Source of the DNA: HdN1 sp052035295
GTDB lineage: Bacteria > Pseudomonadota > Gammaproteobacteria > Pseudomonadales > Ketobacteraceae
Reading direction: 5' to 3'
Length of the DNA: 64,000 nucleotides
Assembly (NCBI GenBank): GCA_052035295.1
Contig: JBPOHS010000017.1
Span: forward strand, 36,990 to 100,989
The notes under the pieces were generated by a model, which searched no databases, was not told the DNA's origin, and saw only the letters and a list, made by a program, of their open reading frames with translations. The translations under genes were made by a program, and so were the position numbers. Of the stretch, positions 45,278-54,818 are shown piece after piece. How positions within the stretch are numbered: the first letter of the stretch is position 1; each line of letters begins with the position of its first letter.

Positions 45278-46363
45278 ATGCCAGTCAGTTCGCGTTACAC
45301 CGGTTTGATCGACAAATATCGTGACCATTTGCCCGTGCATGATGACACGCGCATCATCAGTCTGGGGGAAGGCAACACCCCGCTGATCCGCCTGCACAAT
45401 ATTCCACGCTTGATCGGCAAGCAGGTCGATATTTATGTGAAGTACGAAGGCTTGAATCCTACCGGTTCCTTCAAGGACCGTGGCATGACCATGGCCGTCA
45501 CCAAAGCCGTGGAAGAGGGCAGTCGCGCGATCATTTGTGCGTCCACCGGCAATACTTCGGCCGCGGCCGCCGCTTATGCAGCGCGTGCCGGGATCACCGC
45601 TTTCGTGTTGATTCCCGAAGGCAAGATTGCCATGGGCAAGCTGGCGCAGGCCATGATGTATGGCGCTGTCACGTTGCAGATTCGCGGCAATTTCGACGAG
45701 GGCATGGATCTGGTGAAAAAAGTGGCAGCTGAAGCGCCCGTCACCATCGTGAATTCGATCAACCCGTTCCGTCTGCAAGGCCAGAAAACGGCTTCGTTCG
45801 AGATCGTTGAAGAACTGGGTTGTGCACCGGATTATCATTGTTTGCCCGTGGGCAACGCCGGCAACATTACCGCGCACTGGATGGGCTATTGCGAATATCA
45901 CAAGGCCGGCATCAACAATTCGCTGCCGAAAATGGTGGGCTACCAGGCTGCAGGCTCAGCGCCGTTCATGCGGGGTCACATGGTCGACAAGCCCGAAACA
46001 GTGGCGACGGCCATCCGCATCGGCCACCCGCAATCCTGGGACAAGGCGTGGAACGTGCAGAAGGATTCCGGTGGCTGGTTCGACGAGCTGAGCGATGAGG
46101 AAATCCTGGTGACGCAGCGCATGCTGGCCCAGCACGAGGGTGTATTCTGCGAGCCTGCGTCGGCCGCGTCTCTCGGTGGTGCCATTCGCGACATCAAGAG
46201 CGGCAAGATTCCGGAAGGCAGCAAAATCGTCTGCACACTCACTGGCAACGGTTTGAAAGATCCTGATACGGCCATTGCGCAATGCAAGAGCTCTGTGTTG
46301 TTGACGATTGACGCCACGCTTGAAGCTGTCAAAGACGGCATCTTGCGCAACATGGCGCAGTAA
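45278..46363 (+). CDS. thrC: Threonine synthase
   Basis: PLP enzyme that converts O-phosphohomoserine to threonine. It has 361 residues, the short bacterial class. PLP lysine in PTGSFKDRGMT, glycine loop CASTGNTSAAAAAYAA, and CTLTGNGLKDPD near the end. It follows hom after a 133-base spacer with repeats; probably one operon. Confidence 0.97.
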   Translation: MPVSSRYTGLIDKYRDHLPVHDDTRIISLGEGNTPLIRLHNIPRLIGKQVDIYVKYEGLNPTGSFKDRGMTMAVTKAVEEGSRAIICASTGNTSAAAAAYAARAGITAFVLIPEGKIAMGKLAQAMMYGAVTLQIRGNFDEGMDLVKKVAAEAPVTIVNSINPFRLQGQKTASFEIVEELGCAPDYHCLPVGNAGNITAHWMGYCEYHKAGINNSLPKMVGYQAAGSAPFMRGHMVDKPETVATAIRIGHPQSWDKAWNVQKDSGGWFDELSDEEILVTQRMLAQHEGVFCEPASAASLGGAIRDIKSGKIPEGSKIVCTLTGNGLKDPDTAIAQCKSSVLLTIDATLEAVKDGILRNMAQ

Positions 46364-46506
46364 TCGTTTTCACTCCGGCTGCGCTGGAGTGACCGCTGTT
46401 TGGGTGGCCCCTGACCCCGGTCGTTGCCACCCCCTCTTTCTGTATCGGCTCGGGGGCGTTCCTTACAACGGAATCGCCGCCGCTGTCACATCCTCGGGGG
46501 ACAAAG

Positions 46507-48237
46507 GTGCAGAAGAAAATTGCCCGTCGTGAAATTGCGGTTCCCGTTACCTTTTCCAACAACATTCATCCGCTTTTGCAGCGTATCTATGCGGCCCGGG
46601 GTGTGACTCAGGAGCAGGAAGTTGAGCGCGTGATGGCGCGGCTGTATCCACCCTCGATGCTAAAAGGAGTGGATGCAGCGGTAGACCTGCTGGTTGGTGC
46701 CCTGCAAAATGATGAAAACATCCTTGTGGTCGGGGATTTCGACGCGGATGGCGCGACCAGTTGCGCGCTCTCCGTGCTGGCATTGCGCGCGTTGGGTGCG
46801 CGTCGGGTCGACTATCTTGTCCCTAACCGTTTCCGTTATGGTTACGGGCTGACCCCCGAGATCGTGGCAGTCGCCAGCGAGCGCAAGCCGGATTTGCTGG
46901 TGACAGTGGACAACGGAATTTCCAGTGTCGAGGGCGTCGCTGCTGCGCGCGAGCTTGGGATCAAAGTGCTGGTCACCGACCACCACCTTCCTGGGAGTCA
47001 GTTGCCTGATGCACATGCCATCGTTAATCCCAATCAACCGGGCTGTGAATTCCCGAGCAAGAATCTGGCGGGCGTGGGTGTCATTTTCTATGTCATGAGC
47101 GCCTTGCGTGCTCGCTTGCGCACTTTGAACTGGTTCGTGGACCGGGGCATCGCCGAACCCAATATGGCGGATTTTCTCGATATCGTTGCGGTGGGAACGG
47201 TTGCCGATGTCGTGCCGTTGGATACCAATAATCGGGTATTGGTACATCATGGGTTGCAGCGTATACGCGCAGGGCGTTGTCGTCCTGGCATCAAGGCGCT
47301 GGCCGAGGTGGCCAACCGTAAGGTCGAGCGGCTGGTGGCGACCGATCTTGGTTTTGCGGTGGGACCTCGCTTGAATGCAGCGGGTCGCCTCGACGACATG
47401 TCGCATGGAATTGAATGTCTTCTTGCCGACAATGAGAAAACAGCGTTGGTGTTGGCGCAGGAGCTTGATCAGCTCAATGTCGATCGTCGTGCCATCGAAA
47501 ACAGCATGCAGAACGAAGCAATGGCAGCACTCAAGCAGCTGAGTCTGGACATTGCGAAAATGCCCTATGGACTGTGCCTTTACAAGCAGGATTGGCACCA
47601 GGGCGTCATTGGCATCCTGGCCTCGCGAGTAAAAGATCGTTACAACCGACCGGTCATTGCATTCGCCAAGGGGGATAACGGTGAGCTTAAGGGGTCAGCA
47701 CGGTCGGTAACGGGAGTGCACATCCGTGATGTTCTCGACGCCGTTGCCAGCAGGCACCCCGGATTGATTGCCAAATTTGGCGGTCACGCCATGGCGGCCG
47801 GACTCAGCCTTTCTCCTGACAGCTACCAGACTTTTCGCGACGCATTTGATGCCGAGGTTCGACGTCATCTGACAGTGGACGATCTCACGGGCGTCATTCA
47901 CAGTGATGGCGAACTGCCTCCCAAGGAAATTGATTTGCCGTTGGCGACGTTGCTGCGAGATGCCGGGCCGTGGGGGCAGGGGTTTCCTGAGCCGGTATTT
48001 GACGGGAAATTCGAATTGCTGGACCAGCGATTGGTGGGTGAAAAGCACTTGAAGATGACGCTGGGCTTGAGTGGAACCAATCGTGTTCTGGATGCCATTG
48101 CGTTCAATGTGGATCTTGAGGCATGGCCGAATAAAAAGGCGCGCTTTGTGCGTTTGGCTTACAAGTTGGATGTGAATGAGTTTCGTGGCATACGCAATGC
48201 GCAGCTGCTGGTGGAATATTTGCAGGCGGTAGACTGA
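46507..48237 (+). CDS. recJ: Single-strand DNA exonuclease RecJ
   Basis: 5'-3' exonuclease of the RecF pathway and mismatch repair. 576 residues. DHH motifs: GDFDADGATSCA, VTVDNGI, TDHHLPG, VAVGTVADVVPLD; then DHHA1 with GGHAMAAGLS and the OB-like C-terminus. The GTG start follows GGGGGACAAA. Its neighbourhood with thrC is conserved in Pseudomonas. Confidence 0.96.
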   Translation: MQKKIARREIAVPVTFSNNIHPLLQRIYAARGVTQEQEVERVMARLYPPSMLKGVDAAVDLLVGALQNDENILVVGDFDADGATSCALSVLALRALGARRVDYLVPNRFRYGYGLTPEIVAVASERKPDLLVTVDNGISSVEGVAAARELGIKVLVTDHHLPGSQLPDAHAIVNPNQPGCEFPSKNLAGVGVIFYVMSALRARLRTLNWFVDRGIAEPNMADFLDIVAVGTVADVVPLDTNNRVLVHHGLQRIRAGRCRPGIKALAEVANRKVERLVATDLGFAVGPRLNAAGRLDDMSHGIECLLADNEKTALVLAQELDQLNVDRRAIENSMQNEAMAALKQLSLDIAKMPYGLCLYKQDWHQGVIGILASRVKDRYNRPVIAFAKGDNGELKGSARSVTGVHIRDVLDAVASRHPGLIAKFGGHAMAAGLSLSPDSYQTFRDAFDAEVRRHLTVDDLTGVIHSDGELPPKEIDLPLATLLRDAGPWGQGFPEPVFDGKFELLDQRLVGEKHLKMTLGLSGTNRVLDAIAFNVDLEAWPNKKARFVRLAYKLDVNEFRGIRNAQLLVEYLQAVD

Positions 48238-48240
48238 TTT

Positions 48241-48272
48241 GTTAAACCGGCAATCAATATTGCCGGTTTAAC
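48241..48272. terminator. Bidirectional hairpin between recJ and rdgC
   Basis: Perfect 13-base stem GTTAAACCGGCAA with its complement and a 6-base loop, 3 bases after the recJ stop and 28 bases before the rdgC stop. Confidence 0.75.
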
Positions 48273-48300
48273 AAGGTCGCCGTGTATCGCTATCGTTATA

Positions 48301-49221
48301 TCAAATCTGCTGTGACACCTCTTCGCCACCCAGCGCATCCAGCAATTGTGGCAAAAATTCCATCAATGTCAGCATCATCAGTGTAAAGCTCGCATCCTGC
48401 TGGCTGATGGCGTCGTCACCACCGTCCTGTGCTGCCTGATCTTGCAACAAATCCTCGAAGCGCAATCGTTTGATCACGAGTCGGTCGTCTATCATGAACG
48501 TCAGTTTGTCCTGCCATCCCATGGCCAACTGTGTCACCAGTTTGCCGGCTGTCAGGTGGTTCTGGATTTCGTCGCTGGCGAGATCCTGGCGCTTGCAGCG
48601 CACAACGCCACCATCTTCGTGGGCATCGCGTAGTTCGCATTCATCGAGAATGCCGAAGTATTGCGCAGACTGCTGCGTCTTCACCCAGTCGGTCATCGTT
48701 GCGGTGGGTGCGACTTGAACAGATACCGGTCGAACAGGCAATGAACCCATGGCTTCACGCAGGGTTGAGAGCAGATCTTCGGCGCGCGGAAAGCTGGAAC
48801 TATCAACGATCAGCAAGCCCTGGGCCGGCGCAAAGGCCGCAAAGGTGGCTGCACGACGGATGAACGCGCGTGGCAGAAACGCCTGAATGACTTCATCCTT
48901 GATCTGCTCGCGTTCTTTTTTGTAGACCTTGCGCATTTGCGCGGTCTCCAGCTCGTCAATTTTTTCTTGTACCGCGTCACGCACGACGCTGCCGGGCAGA
49001 ATGCGTTCTTCCTTGCGGGCGGCAATCAGGAGAAATCCATTGCTGGCGTGTACCAACGGTCCCTCCGGGTCTTTGCCGAGTGGAGGGACGAATCCGTAGG
49101 TGGCGACTTCCTGGCTGCCGCAGTTGCGCGCAGGTTTGTTCGCCAACGCGGCCTCGAGAGTCTCTGGGCTCAGATCGATGTTCTGGGTGATGCGGTACAG
49201 AAGCAGGTTGCGAAACCACAT
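48301..49221 (-). CDS. rdgC: Recombination-associated protein RdgC
   Basis: A ring-shaped dimer that binds double-stranded DNA and limits RecA. 306 residues, as usual. Begins MWFRNLLLYRIT and has CGSQEVATYGFVPPLG close behind, the family's best conserved part. The ATG at 49221 is chosen by this alignment; the frame is open 30 codons further upstream. Confidence 0.95.
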   Translation of the reverse strand: MWFRNLLLYRITQNIDLSPETLEAALANKPARNCGSQEVATYGFVPPLGKDPEGPLVHASNGFLLIAARKEERILPGSVVRDAVQEKIDELETAQMRKVYKKEREQIKDEVIQAFLPRAFIRRAATFAAFAPAQGLLIVDSSSFPRAEDLLSTLREAMGSLPVRPVSVQVAPTATMTDWVKTQQSAQYFGILDECELRDAHEDGGVVRCKRQDLASDEIQNHLTAGKLVTQLAMGWQDKLTFMIDDRLVIKRLRFEDLLQDQAAQDGGDDAISQQDASFTLMMLTLMEFLPQLLDALGGEEVSQQI

Positions 49222-49615
49222 GATACGCCGTGTCTCCGTGTTGATCGCGGATTGTAGTAATAGCGGGGGGAAGCAAGCATAAAGCAGCGATAGGGGGAAA
49301 TCCACCGCCAATTTACTTGAATCAGGTGCGCGGCGTGGGGGCTGTCATGTCTGACTTTGTAAGGACTGTGGTTCCGGAAAAATGGTGCCGGGCGAGCGTG
49401 TCGTTCATGCTTGTCACCCGCTGATATTTCGCGTCAGGTTGCACTAACGGTCTGCTTGTGCCGCTGTTTTATGGTGACGCTGTCGGCGGTCAATAGCCAA
49501 TTTTTTTCAGCGTGTCGGTTCGTCTGTGGGTAACGGGTAGTGTGAGTGGCTTGATGTGTGGTGAGGGTCGGTGAAGCAGTCATGCAATCCGTTACCTGAC
49601 TGCTTCGGTGACTGC
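49222..49615. other. Intergenic region with one terminator-like inverted repeat
   Basis: About 390 bases without a supported gene. GAAGCAGTCA at 49573-49582 pairs perfectly with TGACTGCTTC at 49597-49606 (14-base loop), just beyond the stop of the minus-strand hydrolase, and may end that transcript. Confidence 0.5.
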
Positions 49616-50467
49616 TCAGGGCAGTTCGGCATCCACGTAGAGCGTTACCGGAGTGGTGGTTGGCGTCGTAACGGCCGCTTTTGACCAGTTACCATAGAAA
49701 CTGGCATTGACAAAGCGTTTCACGCTGGCTGCAACGTCAACGAAGAAATGATCGGGTGTCGTCATGCAATTGGTGCACGCCGGGCAATGACCATCGCAGA
49801 AACTGCAGTGAAAATATTTGGGCGAATATCCGCAAGGGCCCCAGGAATATTTTTTAGCGACTTTGAAGAAGGCACGCTGTGACGTGCTACGGTAGTAGGC
49901 GGCCTTGGCAGCCTTGTCTTTGTCCACAAAGCATGTCGTTACGTCAAATCCCCAGTAAAGCGCAGGGATGTTGATCTGTCCGCTACCGGAAATGTCAAAA
50001 GGATCAATGCTGAAAGAGGCATCGGCCAGAGTGGCGTCATCTACCAGTGCGTTGTGTGCGGCTTGTCCTCCAGCAGAATGACCGCCCATGATCCAGTGGC
50101 TTACGGCGGTGCACTGCGAATCACTGATCCATCCCAGCAGATTCGATTTTACTTCAAGCGCAAGATTCCGGTATTTGGTCTTGTCGGTTTTCACCAGATT
50201 GCCGACCGCATGATCCATAATGACCACGACAAACCCATTGTTAACCAGTTGTGTCGACAGTTTGTCGTAGCCATCCGCGCTCATGGCGGTACCTACACCC
50301 AGCAATATGGCGTCGCACTGCGGCCCTGTGTTGGTTGGGTAGTGCACGCTGACATTGCCGTTGTTGGCGCTGATATCCTTATTAGCTGCATGCGCGTTTC
50401 CGAGGAATACTGTCGCAAGTGTCAGGGCTGTAGCAAATGCCCTGAACATGATTTTTTTAAATCCCAT
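49616..50467 (-). CDS. Secreted alpha/beta hydrolase with cysteine-rich insertion
   Basis: A 283-residue exported protein with a signal peptide (1-27, ending NAHA). The nucleophile elbow GGHSAGG (Ser131) and nearby GVGT oxyanion-like loop mark an alpha/beta hydrolase of the dienelactone/PET-hydrolase-like kind. Asp155 or Asp158 and His240 are candidates to complete the triad. Just before His240 lies a cluster of six cysteines between residues 212 and 234 (spacing C-x8-C-x2-C-x3-C-x2-C-x2-C), not usual for the fold. AAGGT precedes the ATG. Divergent from an AraC gene 170 bases away. Substrate unknown. Confidence 0.7.
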   Translation of the reverse strand: MGFKKIMFRAFATALTLATVFLGNAHAANKDISANNGNVSVHYPTNTGPQCDAILLGVGTAMSADGYDKLSTQLVNNGFVVVIMDHAVGNLVKTDKTKYRNLALEVKSNLLGWISDSQCTAVSHWIMGGHSAGGQAAHNALVDDATLADASFSIDPFDISGSGQINIPALYWGFDVTTCFVDKDKAAKAAYYRSTSQRAFFKVAKKYSWGPCGYSPKYFHCSFCDGHCPACTNCMTTPDHFFVDVAASVKRFVNASFYGNWSKAAVTTPTTTPVTLYVDAELP

Positions 50468-50637
50468 GTGATATTACCTTACGTTTTTGTTGTGGTGGGC
50501 TTATTGGTTTTTTGATAAAACTGCTATCAGCCATAAAGGTACAAAATATGTGCGGTTGTCTCTTTTTAGATGCCGCCTAATTTCATGAGAAATGACGACA
50601 CCCGACAAAAACAACAATGTTCAGGGGTTACACCACC

Positions 50638-51636
50638 ATGTCGCATACCTATTCCGTTTCGCCTCATTACGTCGCGGCGGTAATCAAGGCGGCCGAAAAA
50701 TTCGGACTTCCGGTCGAAAGTCTGCAGGAAAGCCAGGCGTTGCTTTCCACCTGCGATGCCGGGGGACGGGTTCCCTTGCACCAGTTATGTCAGGTCTTGC
50801 AAAATTTCGTCGATAGCTCGGGTGATCCGGATATCGGCTTGAAGCTGGGCAGCCAGCTGGAACCGGCCTGCTTCAACGTACTGGGGCATCTGGTGATGGT
50901 GTGTACCTCGGTAGGTGACGCGCTTCGATATGTGCAGCAATTGCAGGACTTGATCATCGATTGTGCCGATGCGGATTGCAAACAGGTAGACGATCAACTC
51001 GTTTTTCGCTGGACGCCACGCTGTCCGCTGACCGTGGGGGAGAAACCGCTGCTTGACCTCGTATTGGCGGCGACCAGAAATTTCGGTATCTGGATTACGG
51101 GCATTGACGAACCGTTTACCGAGGTCTGGTTTCAATATGCGAGACCGGTGGATACCACTGCCTGCCGGAACGTGTTTGGACACGAAGGGCGTTACAGCTG
51201 CGATTGCAACGCGTTTGTCATTCCGCTTGCGTGGGCGCAGCGCCCTATCAAGTCCGCCAGTGAAGACTTGCAGCCACTGATTTTTCAGCAGGCACAGTCG
51301 CAGTTGCACACTATCAAACGCCAGGAAGGATTTGTTGCCCTGGTCGAAGAAACCATTGCACGCCTGTTGCCGTTGGGGTCAGCCAACGTTGAGCGCATTG
51401 CCGATGCGCTGAATCTTTCGGTTCGTTCATTACAGCGACGGTTGAGTGATCAGGGAAAAAGCTTCAGCGACGTGTTGCAGCAAGTGCGGTTACATCGGGC
51501 CAACTTCTACCTACGGCATACATCGATGAGTCTTACCGAGATCACGGCCTGCCTCGGGTACAGCGAGCAAAGCTCCTTTTCCAATGCCTACAAGGCGTGG
51601 ACCGGGCAATCGCCCCGCGCGTTGCGGGATTGCTGA
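50638..51636 (+). CDS. AraC family transcriptional regulator
   Basis: 332 residues. The N-terminal two thirds match the arabinose-binding-like domain (PF12625) of OruR/ArgR-type regulators; the C-terminal HTH_18 (about 240-330) contains ADALNLSVRSLQRRL and ITACLGYSEQSSFSNAYKAW. Split for reading, the second helix-turn-helix is CLGYSEQSSFSNAYKAW. The start is the ATG of MSHTYSVSP. Its divergent placement suggests that it controls the secreted hydrolase. Confidence 0.9.
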   Translation: MSHTYSVSPHYVAAVIKAAEKFGLPVESLQESQALLSTCDAGGRVPLHQLCQVLQNFVDSSGDPDIGLKLGSQLEPACFNVLGHLVMVCTSVGDALRYVQQLQDLIIDCADADCKQVDDQLVFRWTPRCPLTVGEKPLLDLVLAATRNFGIWITGIDEPFTEVWFQYARPVDTTACRNVFGHEGRYSCDCNAFVIPLAWAQRPIKSASEDLQPLIFQQAQSQLHTIKRQEGFVALVEETIARLLPLGSANVERIADALNLSVRSLQRRLSDQGKSFSDVLQQVRLHRANFYLRHTSMSLTEITACLGYSEQSSFSNAYKAWTGQSPRALRDC

Positions 51637-51719
51637 TCCCGCGACCCATTGCGTGTGCATCGTGGGGCTGTCTGGTGTAAAATGCCCGGTTTCGTTTTTC
51701 AGACAGCCGAGAGAACCGC

Positions 51720-52815
51720 ATGGAAATCAATCCACTGGTCACCAAAATGAAAGACCTCAGCGAACGCGTCGAGTCGCTTAGGGGGTATCTTTGACTACGA
51801 CGTCAAACGTGAACGCCTCGACGAAGTAAGCCGTGAACTTGAAGATGGCAAGGTGTGGGACAATCCCGAGCGGGCCCAGAACCTTGGTCGTGAGCGTGCC
51901 CAGCTCGAAGAGGTGGTCAAAACCATTGACAGTGTCAGCACCCGGCTGGCCGATGCGCGCGAGATGCTGGATCTGGTCGTCGAAGAAGATGACGAAAACG
52001 CGCTCGGTGATGTGCAGAAAGATGTCGATGGCATCGAAGCCGACGTGGCCAAGATGGAGTTCCGCCGCATGTTCTCGGGCGAAACCGATCCCAATAACTG
52101 CTATCTGGATATCCAGGCAGGGTCTGGTGGCACCGAAGCGCAGGATTGGGCCAACATGCTGCTACGCATGTACCTGCGCTGGGGCGAGGCGCATGGTTTC
52201 AAAACCGAGATCATCGAAGTGTCGGATGGCGAAGTTGCGGGTATCAAGAGCGCGACAATCCGTCTGGAAGGCGAGTACGCGTTCGGTTGGTTGCGCACTG
52301 AAACCGGCGTGCATCGCCTGGTGCGCAAGTCGCCGTTCGACTCCGGCAATCGCCGCCATACCTCGTTTTCATCGGTGTTCGTGTCACCCGAGATCGATGA
52401 CAACATCCAGATTGATATCAACCCTGCTGATCTGAGAGTTGACACTTATCGTGCCAGCGGGGCTGGCGGGCAGCACGTTAACCGTACCGAGTCCGCCATT
52501 CGTATCACTCACGTGCCCAGCGGCATTGTCGTGCAGTGCCAGAGTGATCGTTCCCAGCATAAAAACCGTGATCAGGCCATGAAACAGTTGCGTTCCAAGT
52601 TGTACGAAATGGAAATGCAAAAACGCTATGCCGAGAAAATGAAGCAGGAAGACTCCAAAATGGATATCGGCTGGGGTAGTCAGCTGCGTTCCTACGTTCT
52701 CGATCAGTCGCGCATCAAGGATCTACGCACCAACGTTGAAACCTCCAACACCGGTGCGGTGCTCGACGGTGATATCGATATGTTCATTGAAGCCAGTCTT
52801 AAGGCCGGTCTCTGA
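51720..52815 (+). CDS. prfB: Peptide chain release factor 2 (programmed +1 frameshift)
   Basis: Recognises UGA and UAA and triggers peptide release. The product is read from two frames: 24 codons from the ATG, then a +1 shift at TGA (51792-51794), continuing with GAC at 51793. Together they give 364 residues, against 365 in E. coli. The stop-recognition tripeptide SPF and the catalytic GGQ (GAGGQHVNRTES) are present. lysS follows after 56 bases, the conserved prfB-lysS pair. Confidence 0.98.
51780..51795 (+). promoter_or_regulatory. prfB: RF2 autoregulatory frameshift site
   Basis: AGGGGGTATCTTTGAC: an internal Shine-Dalgarno-like AGGGGG, then the slippery CTT followed by TGA and C. Low RF2 makes the ribosome pause at UGA and slip +1, so RF2 controls its own synthesis; this is established for E. 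coli. Confidence 0.97.
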
Positions 52816-52871
52816 TTCAGAGCCGGTTTTTCGACGCAGTACGGCCTTTTACTTTCGCGAAGAGTTCAATC

Positions 52872-54377
52872 ATGTCAAACAAAGAACCGCAGAATGCTCC
52901 GCAAACCGAGCAGGACGAAAACAAACTCATCGCCGAGCGCCGCGCCAAGCTGGCGCGCATCCGTGAGCAACGCAATGCGTTTCCCAATGCGTTTCGCCGC
53001 GAGCACTATTGCCGCGACCTGCAGGAAGCCAATCGTGAAAAGACCAAGCAGGAACTGGAAGAGCAAGCGATTCCAGTGAGTGTGGCCGGGCGTGTGATGC
53101 GCAATCGTGGCGCGTTTGTGGTCATTCAGGACATGACCGGGCAGATTCAGCTGTACGTCAATCGCCAGATCCTGTCAGCCGACGTGCTCGAAGACATCAA
53201 AAGCTGGGATCTTGGGGATATCGTTGGCGTTTCGGGCCTTCTGCACAAGTCCAACAAGGGGGATCTGTATGTCGAGATGGCGGACATCCACCATCTCGTC
53301 AAGAGCCTGCGCCCGCTGCCTGACAAGTTCAAGGGGCTTACCGATCAGGAAACCCGTTACCGTCAGCGTTATGTGGATCTGATCGTCAACGAGGAAGTTC
53401 GCAACACCTTCCGCGTTCGCAGCATGACCGTAGACTACATTCGCGATTACCTGAAAAAGCGCGATTTTCTTGAAGTTGAAACGCCGATGATGCAGGTCAT
53501 TCCGGGTGGAGCAACGGCGCGTCCGTTTGTGACGTTCCATAACGCCCTGGATATGGAGCTCTTTCTTCGCATTGCTCCTGAGTTGTATCTCAAGCGGCTG
53601 GTGGTAGGCGGTTTCGAGCGGGTGTTCGAGATCAATCGTAACTTCCGCAATGAGGGGCTTTCGACGCGCCACAATCCGGAATTCACCATGCTGGAGTTCT
53701 ATCAGGCCTATGCGGACTACCGTGACCTCATGGATCTGACCGAGGACATGCTGCGTGGCTTGGCCGAGACCGTGCTTGGCACTACCCAGGTTCCGTATCA
53801 GGGCGAAGTGTACGACTTCGGTCTACCGTTCCAGCGCTGGACGGTGGTGGAGTCCATCCTGCACTTCAACCCCGACATCGCCGCCGCCGACCTGGCGACC
53901 CTGGATGCAGCCCGCGCCATTGCCCAGCGACTGGGGATTCCGCTCAAGGACAGTTATGGCCTGGGCAAGGTGCAGATCGAGATCTTCGAGAAAACCGTCG
54001 AGCACCGTCTCAAGAACCCGACCTTCATTACGGAATACCCCACCGAGGTGTCTCCGCTTGCGCGTCGCAATGACTTTAACCCTCACGTCACCGATCGCTT
54101 CGAATTTTTCGTTGGCGGGCGCGAAATCGCCAATGGATTTTCGGAGTTGAATGATCCCGAAGACCAGGCCGAGCGCTTTCGCAAACAGGTGGAAGACAAG
54201 GATGCGGGTGATGACGAAGCCATGCACTTCGACGAGGATTACATCACTGCGCTGGAATTCGGCATGCCGCCGACCGCAGGGCAGGGGATTGGCATCGATC
54301 GCCTGGTAATGCTGTTTACGGATTCGCCCTCCATTCGTGACGTTATTCTGTTCCCGCACATGCGCCCTCAGGCGTGA
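52872..54377 (+). CDS. lysS: Lysyl-tRNA synthetase, class II
   Basis: 501 residues, as in E. coli LysS/LysU. OB-fold anticodon domain (about 65-160, VAGRVMRNRGAFVVIQDM), class II motif 1 region, motif 2 (FRNEGLSTRHNPEFTMLE), and motif 3 (GIGIDRLVMLFTDSPSIRDV). Split for reading, motif 3 is GIDRLVMLF. Starts with ATG after AGTTCAATC. Probably cotranscribed with prfB. Confidence 0.98.
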   Translation: MSNKEPQNAPQTEQDENKLIAERRAKLARIREQRNAFPNAFRREHYCRDLQEANREKTKQELEEQAIPVSVAGRVMRNRGAFVVIQDMTGQIQLYVNRQILSADVLEDIKSWDLGDIVGVSGLLHKSNKGDLYVEMADIHHLVKSLRPLPDKFKGLTDQETRYRQRYVDLIVNEEVRNTFRVRSMTVDYIRDYLKKRDFLEVETPMMQVIPGGATARPFVTFHNALDMELFLRIAPELYLKRLVVGGFERVFEINRNFRNEGLSTRHNPEFTMLEFYQAYADYRDLMDLTEDMLRGLAETVLGTTQVPYQGEVYDFGLPFQRWTVVESILHFNPDIAAADLATLDAARAIAQRLGIPLKDSYGLGKVQIEIFEKTVEHRLKNPTFITEYPTEVSPLARRNDFNPHVTDRFEFFVGGREIANGFSELNDPEDQAERFRKQVEDKDAGDDEAMHFDEDYITALEFGMPPTAGQGIGIDRLVMLFTDSPSIRDVILFPHMRPQA

Positions 54378-54383
54378 CCGTTG

Positions 54384-54425
54384 ACCGGGCGGTTTGTTTA
54401 ATCGAACTCGCCCGGTTCATTTTTC
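54384..54425 (+). terminator. Probable terminator after lysS
   Basis: ACCGGGCG pairs with CGCCCGGT over a 17-base loop, followed by a T-rich tract. Confidence 0.6.
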
Positions 54426-54458
54426 TTCGCGATTGTTCGATTCCGAATTTTCCGCTCC

Positions 54459-54473
54459 TGAACATTCTGTTCA
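54459..54473. promoter_or_regulatory. Perfect operator-like palindrome
   Basis: TGAACA-TTC-TGTTCA: two 6-base half-sites with a 3-base centre in the 440-base lysS-AraC intergenic region, which holds no supported gene. The binding protein, if any, is unknown. Confidence 0.35.
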
Positions 54474-54818
54474 AAATATTTTTCTGCGTTGGTCGGTTTT
54501 TTTTCTTGCTGTCACTTTTGGTCAGTAGGGTTTGAACGGCGTGTTCAGTCGTCGACAAGTCTTCCTCTCCCGGCTTTTAAGTCTTTAGAAATCAATAGGT
54601 TGTCACCCCTTTTTGCGGGGCGTCATGCGGTGTGATTGTGACTGTGTGGTCATGCCCGGGGGCCTGCAGCGCTTCGCTTTGACCGGCCATGTCACTTTTC
54701 TGACCTGCATTATGTGCTTTTTGGCCAATGCCAGTGTTGTATGCGGTGTATAAAAATCGTGACAGCAAAATTATAAGAAGCGGTATTTTAAATTTAGGGA
54801 CTACCAAGGAGTGCTGTC

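Noticed and set aside
51720..51794. Apparent early stop in prfB suggesting a pseudogene
   Set aside because: The stop is part of the standard RF2 frameshift site and the joined product has full length.
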